Positions 47,747 to 54,777 of a DNA stretch of 64,000 bases are shown here, in pieces; positions within the stretch are counted from its first letter, which is position 1, and each line of letters begins with the position of its first letter. This DNA is from [Clostridium] citroniae WAL-17108. GTDB lineage: Bacteria; Bacillota; Clostridia; Lachnospirales; Lachnospiraceae. Made by a program: the position numbers and the translations under genes. Under the pieces are notes generated by a model. That model did not search any database and was not told the DNA's origin. It saw only the letters and a program-made list of their open reading frames with translations. The stretch spans positions 36,582 to 100,581 of the forward strand of contig NZ_JH376420.1 of assembly GCF_000233455.1 (NCBI RefSeq), given 5' to 3'.

Positions 47747-48796
47747 CTAAAACAGCTTGCGTACATCATTAAACAGGATGAGTACCATCAGCGCCAGGAG
47801 CACTACCATTCCCGCCATGTGTACCATTCCCTCTTTCTCCTTGTCAATCGGCTTTCCTCTTACCGCCTCAATGATCAGGAACACCAGTCTTCCGCCGTCC
47901 AGAGCCGGAATGGGCAAAAGGTTCATCACTCCCAGATTGGCGCTGAGCAGGATGGTCAGCTGCATCAGCATCAGGACCACGGCCGATACGCCGTAGGAGG
48001 ACGCCTCGTCCACAGAGCTGTCTATTACCGTAACGATCCCCACCGGACCGCTGATATCATTAAGGGACACCAGCCCGTGGAACATCATATAAAATGTGTC
48101 AAACACATAGTGGATCCAATACTGGACCTCATACAAACCGTGAAGGAGCAGCTGTCCCACATGTTCCACCTGTCTGGGGGCCGGGTCAAACTGCACACCG
48201 ATCATATACTGATCGTTCTCCTGGGAATAAGCAGGCGCCAGCTCTGCGCTGTAGGTCTGCTTTGCCCCGGACGGATCAGTCCTGCTCCAGGTGACCTCCA
48301 CCTGTTTTTGGGGGTGAGTGAACAGGTACATATTAATGTCCCGGTAGGAATGCACCCTTCTGCCATTGATGGACCGGATCACATCCCCTGCCTGCATTCC
48401 CGCGGCCTGGGCCGGATAGCCGTCCAGCACACCGTTTAACTGTGTAGTGTCATATCCGGTAGCCCCGATCAGGGCCATGGACAAAAGGAAGGCCAGAAGA
48501 AAGTTGAAGATGGGTCCTGCCGCCACCACGGAGATCCTGGCCCAAACAGATTTGTTGTTGAATGCGTGCTCATCCGCTTCATTTTCATCTTCTCCCAGCA
48601 TCATGCAGGAGCCGCCAAAGGGCAGTATCTTAAAGGAATACCTGGTGCCGCCTTTTTCAAAGCTTATAAGCCTTGGTCCCATACCAAGGGAAAATTCGAT
48701 CACACCTATCCCATTTAATTTTGCAAATAAAAAATGGCCGAACTCGTGAATCATGATAATGATTCCCAGCATCAGCACCGCTATGATTAAGCTCAT
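47747..48796 (-). CDS. rseP: Site-2 intramembrane metalloprotease
   Basis: A 349-residue membrane protease (RseP/RasP type) that cleaves anti-sigma factors and leftover signal peptides within the membrane. The zinc motif HEFGH is at residues 17-21, a PDZ domain follows (GYPAQAAGMQAGDVIRSING), and the third ligand segment NLLPIPALDGGRLVFLIIE lies near the C-terminus. Conserved position between dxr and ispG. Confidence 0.95.
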   Translation of the reverse strand: MSLIIAVLMLGIIIMIHEFGHFLFAKLNGIGVIEFSLGMGPRLISFEKGGTRYSFKILPFGGSCMMLGEDENEADEHAFNNKSVWARISVVAAGPIFNFLLAFLLSMALIGATGYDTTQLNGVLDGYPAQAAGMQAGDVIRSINGRRVHSYRDINMYLFTHPQKQVEVTWSRTDPSGAKQTYSAELAPAYSQENDQYMIGVQFDPAPRQVEHVGQLLLHGLYEVQYWIHYVFDTFYMMFHGLVSLNDISGPVGIVTVIDSSVDEASSYGVSAVVLMLMQLTILLSANLGVMNLLPIPALDGGRLVFLIIEAVRGKPIDKEKEGMVHMAGMVVLLALMVLILFNDVRKLF

Positions 48797-48861
48797 CCGG
48801 CTGTCACCTGTCCATCTAACCTTTCTGTTTCATTTTTATACCACAGTCTAAAATCCGCTCT

Positions 48862-50013
48862 TTATGAATTAAATCTGCTCTTTATGAATTCGTATGTTTC
48901 CTGTTCCGCTTCCAGGATCCCCGCAACATCCGGGTTCTTTTGTATCTTGTGATGGGCCATGGCTTCCCCGATCATATCGACAATGGTCAAAAACCCGATC
49001 TCACGCCTTAAAAACATTGCAACCGCCATCTCATTGGCTGCATTAAATACCGTGGGCATGGAACCGCCCTGCCTTCCGGCCTCATATGCCAGTTTAAGTC
49101 CGTGGAAATTTTCCATGTCCGGCACCTCAAAAGAGATCTGGGTCAGCTTTGTAAAATCCAGCCGGTCCCCGGGAAGATACCGGCGCTTAGGATAATAGAT
49201 GGCGTACTGGATCGGAAGCTTCATATCCGGCGTGCCCATCTGCGCGATCACCGCACCGTCCTCATATTCTACCATGGAATGAATAATACTGGCAGGCTGT
49301 ACCACCACCTGTACATGATCAATGGGAACATGAAACAGCCAGTGTGCCTCCATTACCTCCAGGCCCTTGTTCACAAGGGTGGCGGAATCAATGGTGATCT
49401 TATGCCCCATGGACCAGTTGGGATGTTTAAGGGCATCCTCCACCTGGACAGAAGCCATCTGCTCTCTGGTCCATCCCCTGAACGGCCCGCCCGATGCTGT
49501 CAGGAGTATCTTATGGATTGCACTCTGCCCCTCTCCTCTCAAGCACTGAAAGATGGCTGAGTGTTCCGAATCAACCGGCAGGATCTTCACGCCCTTTTCT
49601 TCAGCCAAAGGCATTATGATGTGGCCCGCTGTGACAAGTGTCTCCTTATTTGCCAGGGCAATGTCCTTGCCCGCTTCCATGGCGGCAATGGTGGGTTTGA
49701 TGCCGATCATGCCGACCACACCGGTGACCACGGTCTCTGCGTGGCTCTCCGTTGCCGCCTCGATCAGTCCGTTCATCCCGCTGACCACCTTCACATCCAG
49801 ATCAGACACCCGCGCCTTCAGTTCCATGGCCTTGTTCTCATCCCAGAGACAGGCCAGCCTGGGTTTAAATTCCCGGATCTGCCGCTCCATAAGACAGACA
49901 TTGCCGCCTGCCGCCAGGGCGGTTACCCGGACATCCTGATTGTATCTTACAATATCCAATGTCTGGGTCCCTATAGAACCTGTGGAACCCAGAATTGCAA
50001 TGTTCTTCATCAT
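48862..50013 (-). CDS. dxr: 1-deoxy-D-xylulose 5-phosphate reductoisomerase
   Basis: First committed step of the MEP pathway (DXP to MEP, NADPH). 383 residues. ILGSTGSIGTQTLDIV binds NADPH; ALANKETLVTAG and LPVDSEHSAIFQ hold the metal and substrate residues; GGPFRGW is the flexible-loop region. Two adjacent ATGs mark the start, with GGGAG upstream. The gap to cdsA is 45 bp. Confidence 0.97.
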   Translation of the reverse strand: MMKNIAILGSTGSIGTQTLDIVRYNQDVRVTALAAGGNVCLMERQIREFKPRLACLWDENKAMELKARVSDLDVKVVSGMNGLIEAATESHAETVVTGVVGMIGIKPTIAAMEAGKDIALANKETLVTAGHIIMPLAEEKGVKILPVDSEHSAIFQCLRGEGQSAIHKILLTASGGPFRGWTREQMASVQVEDALKHPNWSMGHKITIDSATLVNKGLEVMEAHWLFHVPIDHVQVVVQPASIIHSMVEYEDGAVIAQMGTPDMKLPIQYAIYYPKRRYLPGDRLDFTKLTQISFEVPDMENFHGLKLAYEAGRQGGSMPTVFNAANEMAVAMFLRREIGFLTIVDMIGEAMAHHKIQKNPDVAGILEAEQETYEFIKSRFNS

Positions 50014-50058
50014 AACTTATATTCTCCCTATCCCGAAGAAATACTCTTTTCGTTTCAT

Positions 50059-50859
50059 TTATTTTAAAAAAGTCAGGGCAAAATAAATGGCAGGCGCTGT
50101 AAATATCATGCTGTCAAATCTGTCCAGAATGCCTCCATGGCCGGGAATCAGCTTGCCGTAATCCTTTATCCCGTGATTCCTCTTAATAGCAGAAGCCGCC
50201 AGATCCCCGATCTGGGAGATGACCGCAGCTATGGCACAGGCTATGGCGCAGGATGCCTGGGGGTTTTGGAACTCCGACATCCGGGCGCCAAAAAAGGCAG
50301 CGTACACAAACCCCAGCAGCGCGGCTCCCAGGGCGCCTCCCACCGCGCCCTCTATGGATTTCTTTGGGCTTAAAACAGGCGCCAGCTTATGGCGTCCCAA
50401 AAGCATACCGCTACAGTAAGCACAGGTATCGCATCCCCAGGAACTGATAAGGATCAGCCATACCAGGTAAGCACCGTCACTCATACCCCTTGTCTGGTAC
50501 AGAAAAGAGAGCATCACCGGTACATAACACACGCCGAAAAACGCTCCTGTAATCTCTTCCGTCTTATATTTGGGAAAGGTGAACACATAAAGCGCCATCA
50601 TGACCATCAGTGACGCAATAATTAAAAGGGTCATATAACGCTGACCCTCAAACCACAAAATTCCGTAGTAGGAACAGGCCGTGGCATATCCGATGACCGC
50701 CAGGGATCTTTTCTCTATGCCAAGAACCCGGTACAGTTCAAACAGACCAATAACGGAAATCAGCGCCGTAACACCAAAAAGCAGGGCACCTCCCTGCCCG
50801 ACAATCACAATGGACAGAAGCACCAGTATGATTCCGCTTATTAATCGGGTCGTAAACAT
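50059..50859 (-). CDS. cdsA: Phosphatidate cytidylyltransferase
   Basis: Makes CDP-diacylglycerol for phospholipid synthesis at the membrane. 266 residues with about seven helices. The family signature SPKKSIEGAVGGALGA and the C-terminal KRNHGIKDYGKLIPGHGGILDRFDS block are intact. It starts 24 bp after uppS in the conserved cluster. Confidence 0.96.
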   Translation of the reverse strand: MFTTRLISGIILVLLSIVIVGQGGALLFGVTALISVIGLFELYRVLGIEKRSLAVIGYATACSYYGILWFEGQRYMTLLIIASLMVMMALYVFTFPKYKTEEITGAFFGVCYVPVMLSFLYQTRGMSDGAYLVWLILISSWGCDTCAYCSGMLLGRHKLAPVLSPKKSIEGAVGGALGAALLGFVYAAFFGARMSEFQNPQASCAIACAIAAVISQIGDLAASAIKRNHGIKDYGKLIPGHGGILDRFDSMIFTAPAIYFALTFLK

Positions 50860-50883
50860 GGCCTTCTCCTTTCTTGCAATGCA

Positions 50884-51603
50884 TTACTTTACCGCTCCGA
50901 ACCGCCGGTCTCTTTTATTATATTGCACAATAGCTTTTTCTAATTCCTCCTGATTAAAATCAGGCCACAGGCAGTCTGTCACAACAATCTCCGTATATGC
51001 CAGCTGCCACAGCAGGTAGTTGGAAAGCCTCAACTCGCCGCTGGTGCGGATCAGCAGATCCGGATCCGGCATATCCGCAGTGTCCAGGTAGGAGGCAATG
51101 ACCGCCTCATCGATCCGGGATGCATCCGCCTTTCCAGCCACACAATCCTGGGCAAGCCGGGCCGCTGCCCTGCGTATCTCATCCCGTCCTCCGTAATTCA
51201 CGGCGATCACAAAGGTGAGTCCTGTATTATCCTTTGTCTGGCTCTCCAGACGGTTGATCCCTTCTATGATATCTGAATCAAATCTGGTCCTGTCCCCGAT
51301 CATCCTCACCCGCACATTGTTTGCAGTCGCGATCTTAAGAAGACGTACCATGTAATACCTGAAAAGCTGCATCAGCGCCCCTACTTCTTCCTTGGAACGC
51401 TTCCAGTTTTCAGTGGAAAAACCATATACGGTGAGATAGCGGATGCCCATTCTGGCAGCGATCTCCACTGTTTTCTCCACTGTGACGCACCCTTCCTTAT
51501 GGCCCATGGTCCGGGGAAGTCCGCGCTTTTTCGCCCACCTTCCATTGCCGTCCAGAATCAGCGCCACATGCTCCGGTATTACCATATTCTCATCTAATGC
51601 CAT
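50884..51603 (-). CDS. uppS: Isoprenyl transferase (undecaprenyl diphosphate synthase type)
   Basis: Condenses isopentenyl diphosphate into the C55 carrier for cell-wall synthesis. 239 residues. LILDGNGRWAKKRGL is the phosphate-binding signature (Ile-Leu-Asp rather than the more frequent Ile-Met-Asp). RTSGELRLSNYLLWQLAYTEI completes the active site. The ribosome site GGAGG is very close to ATG 51603. Upstream are a tandem 18-bp repeat (TCATGGGTAATCC at 51625 and 51643) and hairpins separating it from frr. Confidence 0.95.
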   Translation of the reverse strand: MALDENMVIPEHVALILDGNGRWAKKRGLPRTMGHKEGCVTVEKTVEIAARMGIRYLTVYGFSTENWKRSKEEVGALMQLFRYYMVRLLKIATANNVRVRMIGDRTRFDSDIIEGINRLESQTKDNTGLTFVIAVNYGGRDEIRRAAARLAQDCVAGKADASRIDEAVIASYLDTADMPDPDLLIRTSGELRLSNYLLWQLAYTEIVVTDCLWPDFNQEELEKAIVQYNKRDRRFGAVK

Positions 51604-51678
51604 GCTCCTCCGCCTTTCAATTTATCATGGGTAATCCATTTGTCATGGGTAATCCGCATTTGAATGTTGGAAAGTACT

Positions 51679-51765
51679 TGCACCTGACCGGCAGTTTAGC
51701 CCTCAGGTGCAATGATCTTCCAAACACGCTCCAGCGTGAAACAAGAGGCAGGAGTCCCTCCTGCC
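51679..51765 (-). terminator. Hairpin cluster between frr and uppS
   Basis: GGCAGGAG 51747-51754 pairs with CTCCTGCC 51758-51765, and on the minus strand TCTTGTTT follows. CACGCT/AGCGTG (51725-51738) comes next. Then a longer imperfect stem is built on TGCACCTGA 51679-51687 with TCAGGTGCA 51703-51711. The first is a probable, possibly leaky terminator of pyrH-frr. Confidence 0.6.
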
Positions 51766-51786
51766 CCCTGTATTCACTTATATGGA

Positions 51787-52338
51787 TTAAACTGTCATGA
51801 TTTCCTTTGTCTTTTCTTCTACCGCCTTGTCGATCTTCTCAACCATCTTATCGGTCAGCTTCTGCATACGCTCGGTAGCCTCGGTCAGATCATCCTCGGA
51901 CATATCCCCTGCCTTTTCCGCTTTCTTAAAAGCTTCATTGGCATCGCGGCGGATATTGCGCAGTGCAACCTTGGCTCCCTCGCCTTTTTTCTTTACATCC
52001 TTGGAAACAGCCTTTCTGCGTTCCTCTGTCATCTCAGGGAATACAAGGCGGATGCAGTTTCCGTCATTAGTTGGGTTGATACCCAGTTCAGAGGTAAGGA
52101 TCGCCTTCTCGATGGGCTTTAAAAGGCTCTTCTCCCATGGCTGGATCACAATCATGCGGGCTTCGGGAACAGATACGTTCCCCACCTGCTGAAGGGGGGT
52201 CGGAGTCCCGTAATAGTCCACTTTGATCTTATCCAGCACATGGGGATTGGCACGTCCCGCGCGGATGGTTCCAAAATCGGATAACAGCACATCCAGTGTC
52301 TTATTCATCTTGTCCTCATAAAGTTTTAATTCTTCCAT
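51787..52338 (-). CDS. frr: Ribosome recycling factor
   Basis: A 183-residue factor that splits post-termination ribosomes with EF-G. The three-helix-bundle signature is clear: DFGTIRAGRANPHVLDKI, YYGTPTPLQQVGNVSVPEARM and the charged C-terminal helix. AGGAGG precedes the start. It lies 49 bp after pyrH, the conserved arrangement. Confidence 0.97.
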   Translation of the reverse strand: MEELKLYEDKMNKTLDVLLSDFGTIRAGRANPHVLDKIKVDYYGTPTPLQQVGNVSVPEARMIVIQPWEKSLLKPIEKAILTSELGINPTNDGNCIRLVFPEMTEERRKAVSKDVKKKGEGAKVALRNIRRDANEAFKKAEKAGDMSEDDLTEATERMQKLTDKMVEKIDKAVEEKTKEIMTV

Positions 52339-52387
52339 AAGTTCCTCCTGTTAATGCAGCCTCATCGCTGCTTAATAATATTCCTTC

Positions 52388-53089
52388 TTAAGCTGTCACA
52401 ATGGTTCCGTTGATCCGTCCCTGCATTGCATTGGCGATTCCATTCTTCTCATTCAGGCTGAATACCGCCATGGGCATCTTGTGCTCCATGCACATGATGG
52501 ATGCGGTGAGATCCACCACTGCCAGCTGCTGATCGATCACTTCCTGAATGGATATGGTGTCGTACTTCTTAGCCTGTGGATTTACCTTGGGATCACTGTC
52601 ATATACGCCGTCAATGGCTTTCGCAAGGAGAATACAGTCAGCATCCATCTCAATGGCCCTGAGAGCGATTCCGGTATCTGTTGAAAAATACGGATGGCCT
52701 GTCCCTCCTGCAAAGAATACCACCATCCCTTTTTGAAAGTACTTATTTGCCCTGTCCTTGGAAAACAGTTTGGTCATGGAGCCGCACTCAAAGGGAGTGA
52801 GGATCTGTGTCATCATCCCCTCGTTCCTAAACAGTTCCGACACATAAATGCAGTTCATCACAGTTGCCAGCATTCCGATCTGGTCTGCTTTCGTCCTGTC
52901 AATGGCCTCACTGGTGCGTCCCCTCCAGAAGTTACCCCCACCGATCACAATTCCTACCTGTATACCTGCATCTACAGAGAGTTTCACCTGTCTGGCTACT
53001 TCCTTCACGGTTTCTTCATCAAAACCGGTCTTTTTAGGGCCTGCAAGAGCCTCTCCGCTCAATTTCAAAAACACACGATTCATCTTCAT
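52388..53089 (-). CDS. pyrH: Uridylate kinase
   Basis: Phosphorylates UMP to UDP, linking salvage (upp, 2.3 kb) and de novo synthesis to UTP. 233 residues. LKLSGEALAG is the N-terminal phosphate motif, GGGNFWRGR the glycine loop, and FFAGGTGHPYFSTDT the catalytic region. ATG 53089 (AAGGAG 11 nt upstream) is preferred over the longer frame at 53113. The rpsB-tsf genes that often precede pyrH are absent; a divergent gene lies there instead. Confidence 0.96.
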   Translation of the reverse strand: MKMNRVFLKLSGEALAGPKKTGFDEETVKEVARQVKLSVDAGIQVGIVIGGGNFWRGRTSEAIDRTKADQIGMLATVMNCIYVSELFRNEGMMTQILTPFECGSMTKLFSKDRANKYFQKGMVVFFAGGTGHPYFSTDTGIALRAIEMDADCILLAKAIDGVYDSDPKVNPQAKKYDTISIQEVIDQQLAVVDLTASIMCMEHKMPMAVFSLNEKNGIANAMQGRINGTIVTA

Positions 53090-53124
53090 AAAAGCTTTTT
53101 CTCCTTGTTGCAATATCTGTCGCT

Positions 53125-53152
53125 ATTATAACATAGTTGGGTCAATTTGCAA
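53125..53152 (-). promoter_or_regulatory. Promoter of the pyrH-polC cluster
   Basis: Minus-strand TTGCAA (plus 53147-53152), 16 bp, TATAAT (plus 53125-53130) with an extended TGT upstream. It starts the pyrH transcript about 30 bp before the ATG. Confidence 0.6.
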
Positions 53153-53209
53153 AGAAAAAGAAAATATTTCTGTTTTTTTCCTTTTCGTCTCACATTTCAC
53201 AAATAAAAA

Positions 53210-53238
53210 TTGAGATTTTCTGGCTTTTATATTATAAT
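53210..53238 (+). promoter_or_regulatory. Promoter of the GGDEF/EAL gene
   Basis: TTGAGA 53210-53215, 17 bp, TATAAT 53233-53238. The leader carries a perfect 8-bp hairpin ACAGGCAG/CTGCCTGT (53253-53260 with 53265-53272, loop GTCA), followed by AAGGAGG. It is divergent from the pyrH promoter. Confidence 0.65.
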
Positions 53239-53295
53239 GGAGGAAACGTATTACAGGCAGGTCACTGCCTGTGAAGCATAAAGGAGGAAACAATC

Positions 53296-54669
53296 ATGGG
53301 TTTGTTTCAGCACAAAAAAGATAAAGTCCAGGCAGAACTGCCACCCAATCCACCTGAATTCACTCCATCGGAACCTGTTGGGGAGGGACGGGCCGCCTGT
53401 ATGAACAGGTTGGAGACAATTCTGGGCGCACCTTCTTCCAAGGGCGTTGTGTTAAAACTCTATCTGGAAAACTTTAAAAGCCTGAACAAGACATTTGGCT
53501 ATGAATACTGCGAGGAACTCCTGTCACAGATCACAGGATACCTGACCGAACTGGCCGAAGGCAATATATACCGTTACATAGGCGTTGAATTCATTGTTGT
53601 ATTGGAGCAGTTCAGCGAAGGCCAGGCATCGGATCTGGCTGACGAGATCCTGGAACGCTTTGGAAATGTTTGGAAGATACGGGATGTGGACTGTCTCTGC
53701 TCCGCACAGATCGGTCTCTGCTCCTATCCGGGCCACGCAACGGCTGTGGACGAGCTGATCAAGCGTCTGGATCTGGCTGTGGCATCTGCAGCTGAATGCG
53801 GTCCTAACCAGATGTCTGTATATGACAGCAACATGCACACCCAGTTCGTGCGCCGTCAGGCTATTGCCATGTATTTACAGACCGCTCTGGAAAAGCATGA
53901 GCTGGAAGTCCGCTACCGTCCCACCTATAATTTGAAGGAAGGCCGGTTTACAAGAGCCGACTCCTATATGAGGATCTTTATCCAGGGAATCGGGCTTGTG
54001 GGCGCAGGCGAATTTCTTCCCATTGCAGAGGATTCCGGCCAGATCCGCGCCATTGGCTATTATGCCCTGGATCATGCCGGTCAGTGCATTGCAGACCTGA
54101 TCGCCTCGGGCAAGGAATTTGATTCCATCTGTATCCCGGTATCCCCCATTCTTCTGGTACAGGAGGATTTCATTGATCAGGTAAGGCTGGTCATTGAAAA
54201 ATATGATATCCCGGAACGCAAGCTGGCCCTTGAAATCGATGACAGCGCACTTTCAAGCGTATACCTGAACGTAAATATTACCATGCAGGAACTGTACGAC
54301 ATGGGAGTGGAATTGGTCATGAATAATTTTGGTTCCGGCTGTGCGCCTGTTACCAGCATCCTGGACCTGCCGGTCCACACCGTAAAGCTGGAGCGCATGT
54401 TCGTATGGCAGCTGGAGACCAATCCCAAGTCAGCCTCCATTGCAGGCGGCCTGATCCAGATCGCCAAGGAGCTTGGCATCCACATCATTGCCGAAGGCGT
54501 GGAAACAGAGAATCAGCTGAACGCCCTTAACAGTTACTCCTGCGAGTATCAGCAGGGATTCTACTACGCTCCTACCATGGAGCTGGATGTACTGAAAAAG
54601 GTACTGGGAACCACCCTGGAGGAATCCCGGGTAACGGTTGAGGAAGAAAAGATGAAGATGAAGCGTTAA
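53296..54669 (+). CDS. Degenerate GGDEF-EAL protein, probably catalytically inactive
   Basis: 457 residues, cytosolic, with no membrane segment. After a 35-residue Pro-rich start comes a GGDEF fold whose signature reads YIGVEF (94-99) instead of GGDEF. An EAL fold begins near residue 195. There EAL is replaced by ADS (221-223), the metal-binding DD in the DDFGTG-type motif is NN (MNNFGSG, 342-348), and the LTES-type glutamate motif reads EIDD (313-316); AEGVET (399-404) remains. Loss of key residues in both domains suggests a c-di-GMP receptor or protein-interaction role, not synthesis or hydrolysis. Monocistronic. Confidence 0.88.
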   Translation: MGLFQHKKDKVQAELPPNPPEFTPSEPVGEGRAACMNRLETILGAPSSKGVVLKLYLENFKSLNKTFGYEYCEELLSQITGYLTELAEGNIYRYIGVEFIVVLEQFSEGQASDLADEILERFGNVWKIRDVDCLCSAQIGLCSYPGHATAVDELIKRLDLAVASAAECGPNQMSVYDSNMHTQFVRRQAIAMYLQTALEKHELEVRYRPTYNLKEGRFTRADSYMRIFIQGIGLVGAGEFLPIAEDSGQIRAIGYYALDHAGQCIADLIASGKEFDSICIPVSPILLVQEDFIDQVRLVIEKYDIPERKLALEIDDSALSSVYLNVNITMQELYDMGVELVMNNFGSGCAPVTSILDLPVHTVKLERMFVWQLETNPKSASIAGGLIQIAKELGIHIIAEGVETENQLNALNSYSCEYQQGFYYAPTMELDVLKKVLGTTLEESRVTVEEEKMKMKR

Positions 54670-54711
54670 AGCTTGGCTTTAACATGATTCTTGTATAAAA
54701 GATCGAAACGG

Positions 54712-54750
54712 ACATGGCACTGCGGCAGTATTACGCAGTGCCATGTTTTT
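54712..54750 (+). terminator. Terminator of the GGDEF/EAL gene
   Basis: A 13-bp perfect stem, ACATGGCACTGCG 54712-54724 with CGCAGTGCCATGT 54734-54746, then T residues. It separates this gene from the convergent LevR-type gene. Confidence 0.85.
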
Positions 54751-54777
54751 GTATGGGTTTGTCCACAGTTCTCCCAT

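Noticed and set aside
51624..51653. A nine-codon leader peptide before uppS
   Set aside because: It has no ribosome site and arises from the 18-bp repeat; there is no attenuator logic such as amino-acid codon runs.
53253..53280. A c-di-GMP riboswitch in front of the GGDEF/EAL gene
   Set aside because: The leader is only about 50 nt with one 8-bp hairpin, too small for any known GEMM class.
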